Shown here piece by piece: positions 62,383 through 64,000 of a DNA stretch of 64,000 nucleotides. Every line of letters begins with the position of its first letter. The first letter of the stretch is position 1. The notes under the pieces were generated by a model. The model made no database searches and was not told where the DNA came from. It saw only the letters and a program-made list of their open reading frames with translations. The DNA is from Herbaspirillum sp. ST 5-3 (GTDB taxonomy: Bacteria > Pseudomonadota > Gammaproteobacteria > Burkholderiales > Burkholderiaceae_D). A program made the position numbers and the translations under genes. The stretch is from positions 1 through 64,000 of the forward strand of contig NZ_STGI01000011.1 of assembly GCF_004804275.1 (NCBI RefSeq), read 5' to 3'.

Positions 62383-63327
62383 TCAGAATGGCGACTCGCC
62401 TGCTGCGGCCGCCGCGACTTCAATCGGTACCGCGAAGCCGATGCCGATGAAGGTGCCCTGCTCGTGCGGGCTCAGGATGGCGGTCACCACGCCGACCACT
62501 TCGCCGTCCATGGTGACCAGCGGCCCGCCGGAATTGCCCGGATTGGCGGCGGCATCGAATTGGATCAGGTTATGCAGGACTTCGCTGCCGTCCGGCGCGG
62601 AATAAGTTCGCCTCAGGCCGGACACGATGCCGGCCGATGCGGAGGGACCGATATTGAACGGATAGCCCACAGCAACCACCTTGTCGCCGACCGCGAGATT
62701 CTGCGTGGAACGCAAGGTCGCGGGAACCAGGTCATCCGGAATCGTCAATGCCTCGATGACCGCCAGATCCTGGTCCGGCATGCGGCGCAGCACGATCGCA
62801 TCCGATTCCACGCCATTGGCGAACTGCACCTTGATGCGCGTTTTTTCATCGCCGTCGACGACGTGCAGACTTGTCAGGATGGCGCCCTTGTCGATGATTA
62901 CCACGCCGGTGCCGACACCGCTGGGCGTCTTCTTGCCGTTGCCTTCATCATGGACCTGGACCACGCGCACCACGGAGCGCCGGATGCGCTCGAACGCCCT
63001 GGATTCGGGTGAAGGCAAGGTGTTTTTCTCCAGTGTGTGCAGCACGGCGGCATCGATATCGCGCTGCGTCAGCTTGTGCACGGAGGGCAGCGAGAGTGTG
63101 TAAGCAAGGAACAGCACTGCGCTCAGCAGCACAGACGAGGCGACCAGCAGCACGCGCTCATGTCGCGCGGCCAATGCCCGCATGCGGACATAAACCTGGT
63201 TCTGCTTGTGCGGGCGCGCCTCGGGCGCAGCTTCTGCCGATTCGTATGAAGCAGCAGACGCCGCGTCCGCCGGCGGCTCCGCCCTGCGTTTCCGCGCGGA
63301 TCTGCTGTAGATGGGTGGGCGTCTCAT
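62383..63327 (-). CDS. Membrane-anchored trypsin-like serine protease (S1C/HtrA-like, no PDZ)
   Basis: Protein of 314 aa with a basic cytosolic N-terminus (1-57), one membrane helix (about 58-80), and a trypsin-like domain. The catalytic triad is complete: His155 (LTSLHVVDG), Asp187 (QDLAVIEA), Ser266 (NPGNSGGPL). There is no C-terminal PDZ domain, unlike DegP/DegS. It is likely a periplasmic-facing protease. It leads directly into moxR, DUF58 and VWA, so envelope quality control linked to that ATPase complex is plausible. Confidence 0.9.
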   Translation of the reverse strand: MRRPPIYSRSARKRRAEPPADAASAASYESAEAAPEARPHKQNQVYVRMRALAARHERVLLVASSVLLSAVLFLAYTLSLPSVHKLTQRDIDAAVLHTLEKNTLPSPESRAFERIRRSVVRVVQVHDEGNGKKTPSGVGTGVVIIDKGAILTSLHVVDGDEKTRIKVQFANGVESDAIVLRRMPDQDLAVIEALTIPDDLVPATLRSTQNLAVGDKVVAVGYPFNIGPSASAGIVSGLRRTYSAPDGSEVLHNLIQFDAAANPGNSGGPLVTMDGEVVGVVTAILSPHEQGTFIGIGFAVPIEVAAAAAGESPF

Positions 63328-63386
63328 TGCATGTCACTCTCGCGGGTCTCAGGACGATCCTGTGGATATCGGCTGCGGAAAATTCT

Positions 63387-63629
63387 TCAACGCAGATTCT
63401 TGTAGCGTCCTACGCGATATTTCCGCATCTGGTAATTGGCCGTCGTTCCCAGCACCAGCACGCCGAACAGCGGTATCAGCAAGAGCGGAGAATTGCTGAA
63501 GACCGCGCCGCCAAATCCGAGTACCGAACACAGAGCAAGAAGCTTGCCCAACTGCCGCATGCCGACCTTCCATGCCTGGTACGCAAGATCGAGTGTCATG
63601 AGCATGAAGAACACGTCAAGAAAAATCAT
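63387..63629 (-). CDS. Small membrane protein, unknown function
   Basis: An 80-aa protein with two to three hydrophobic segments (about residues 1-15, 28-42 and 46-66) and a basic C-terminus (MRKYRVGRYKNLR). It has an AGGAAA ribosome-binding site and lies 59 bp upstream of the protease gene on the same strand, so it is probably the first gene of the operon. I do not recognise a family. A striking 14-bp inverted repeat lies just upstream of its start. Confidence 0.65.
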   Translation of the reverse strand: MIFLDVFFMLMTLDLAYQAWKVGMRQLGKLLALCSVLGFGGAVFSNSPLLLIPLFGVLVLGTTANYQMRKYRVGRYKNLR

Positions 63630-63650
63630 GATGCTTTCCTGCAGTAATCA

Positions 63651-63687
63651 AACCGGTATCCCGCCTCATGGGTGCGGGATACCGGTT
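63651..63687. repeat. Perfect 14-bp inverted repeat in the 5' region of the protease/MoxR operon
   Basis: AACCGGTATCCCGC (63651-63664) and GCGGGATACCGGTT (63674-63687) are exact complements around a 9-nt loop. The repeat starts 22 bp upstream of the small membrane protein start codon and lies 163 bp past the stop of the upstream gene. No T-tract follows on the minus strand, so it may be an operator or 5'-UTR hairpin rather than a terminator. Confidence 0.65.
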
Positions 63688-63850
63688 GGAAAACAGGCGC
63701 GTCCAAGTCTCCTGCACTCGGATTTGCGTCCCACCTTGTTACTTTGTCCTTGCGGGATTGGGCAAGTTCAAGGCGTTTTTCGCCCTGCAGCAAGCAGCAT
63801 GCAAATAATGTGGCGCAGACGGGAGTGACGGCGGGCGACCCTCGCCGCGC

Positions 63851-64000
63851 TCAGGCGGCGAGCTTGGCGTCCGCGCTCGTTGCGTGGAAACTCATTGCCA
63901 TCTCGAACGATGCCTGCATGAAGGCGAGCAGCCTGGCGAACTCCGCATCGTTCAGCGCGCGTGCCTGGTCGCATGCGCGATAGATATTGGCGAACTCGCG
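63851..64000 (-). CDS. C-terminal fragment of an unidentified protein (partial)
   Basis: The last 49 codons of a minus-strand gene enter from the window edge and end at TGA (63851-63853). The visible part is helical (REFANIYRACDQARALNDA, then FARLLAFMQASFEMAMSF) and rich in Ala, with no signature I recognise. The upstream part lies outside the window. Confidence 0.5.
   Translation of the reverse strand, partial: REFANIYRACDQARALNDAEFARLLAFMQASFEMAMSFHATSADAKLAA

Noticed and set aside
1-64000. CRISPR arrays, tRNA or rRNA genes, insertion sequences, integrases or prophage genes
   Set aside because: None was seen: no regularly spaced direct repeats, no transposase-like proteins, no cloverleaf with CCA context. 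A dedicated scan was not possible.

Overview
The window is a high-GC, densely coded bacterial chromosome segment with no rRNA, tRNA, insertion sequence, integrase or CRISPR array that I could see. Gene content and protein style (AcnB, NodT-type outer-membrane factors, MoxR/DUF58/VWA cluster, ECF sigma factor with DGPF proteins, many LysR/TetR/MarR/ArsR regulators) suggest a betaproteobacterium of the Burkholderiales, probably Oxalobacteraceae (Noviherbaspirillum/Herbaspirillum-like). That placement is an inference; no marker gene settles it.

Layout. (1) 1-8.9 kb: minus-strand catabolic block of SDR dehydrogenase, thiolase, periplasmic binding protein, livH, livM and the start of livG, divergent from a GAF/PucR-type regulator. 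This looks like uptake plus CoA-linked degradation of an unknown carboxylate. (2) 9.0-17.4 kb: RND tripartite pump (outer-membrane factor, permease, adaptor), ending in a clear rho-independent terminator. Upstream lie an alpha/beta-hydrolase-fold protein whose nucleophile position is Glu, a 60-aa exported protein and a divergent LysR regulator. (3) 17.5-30.2 kb: diguanylate cyclase, phospholipase D-family lipoprotein, MarR-EmrA-EmrB pump, PbpG-like DD-endopeptidase, a PDZ lipoprotein with a destroyed M48 zinc motif, a small winged-helix protein followed by two small membrane proteins, and an S9 peptidase.

(4) 30.4-44.4 kb: a redox/thiol-flavoured region. An ArsR regulator and small periplasmic protein flank a DUF3373-like porin, a cytochrome b561-type subunit and an octaheme tetrathionate-reductase-family cytochrome. 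After an AI-2E family permease come an AhpD-like protein, a DUF2892 protein and a second, paralogous ArsR regulator. The latter is divergent from an adaptor-RND permease-DUF2892-TrxC-TolC operon. (5) 44.4-47.7 kb: acnB with two 3' hairpins, and a possible frameshifted gene remnant beyond them. (6) 47.9-51.6 kb: TetR regulator with a DevBCA-like adaptor/permease/ATPase exporter. (7) 51.8-54.5 kb: two DGPF/YciI proteins, a VOC protein and an ECF42-type sigma factor. (8) 54.5-64 kb: a small exported protein, a 154-bp palindromic repeat, a large soluble hybrid histidine kinase, and the VWA-DUF58-MoxR-trypsin-like protease operon.

The most interesting unexplained items are two apparent pseudoenzymes, the paired ArsR regulators sharing a Cys-x3-Cys motif and each sitting beside a redox module, the winged-helix/twin membrane protein cassette, and the long palindrome at 55.3-55.45 kb. 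Many very long antisense open frames here are GC-rich shadows of real genes and are not annotated.
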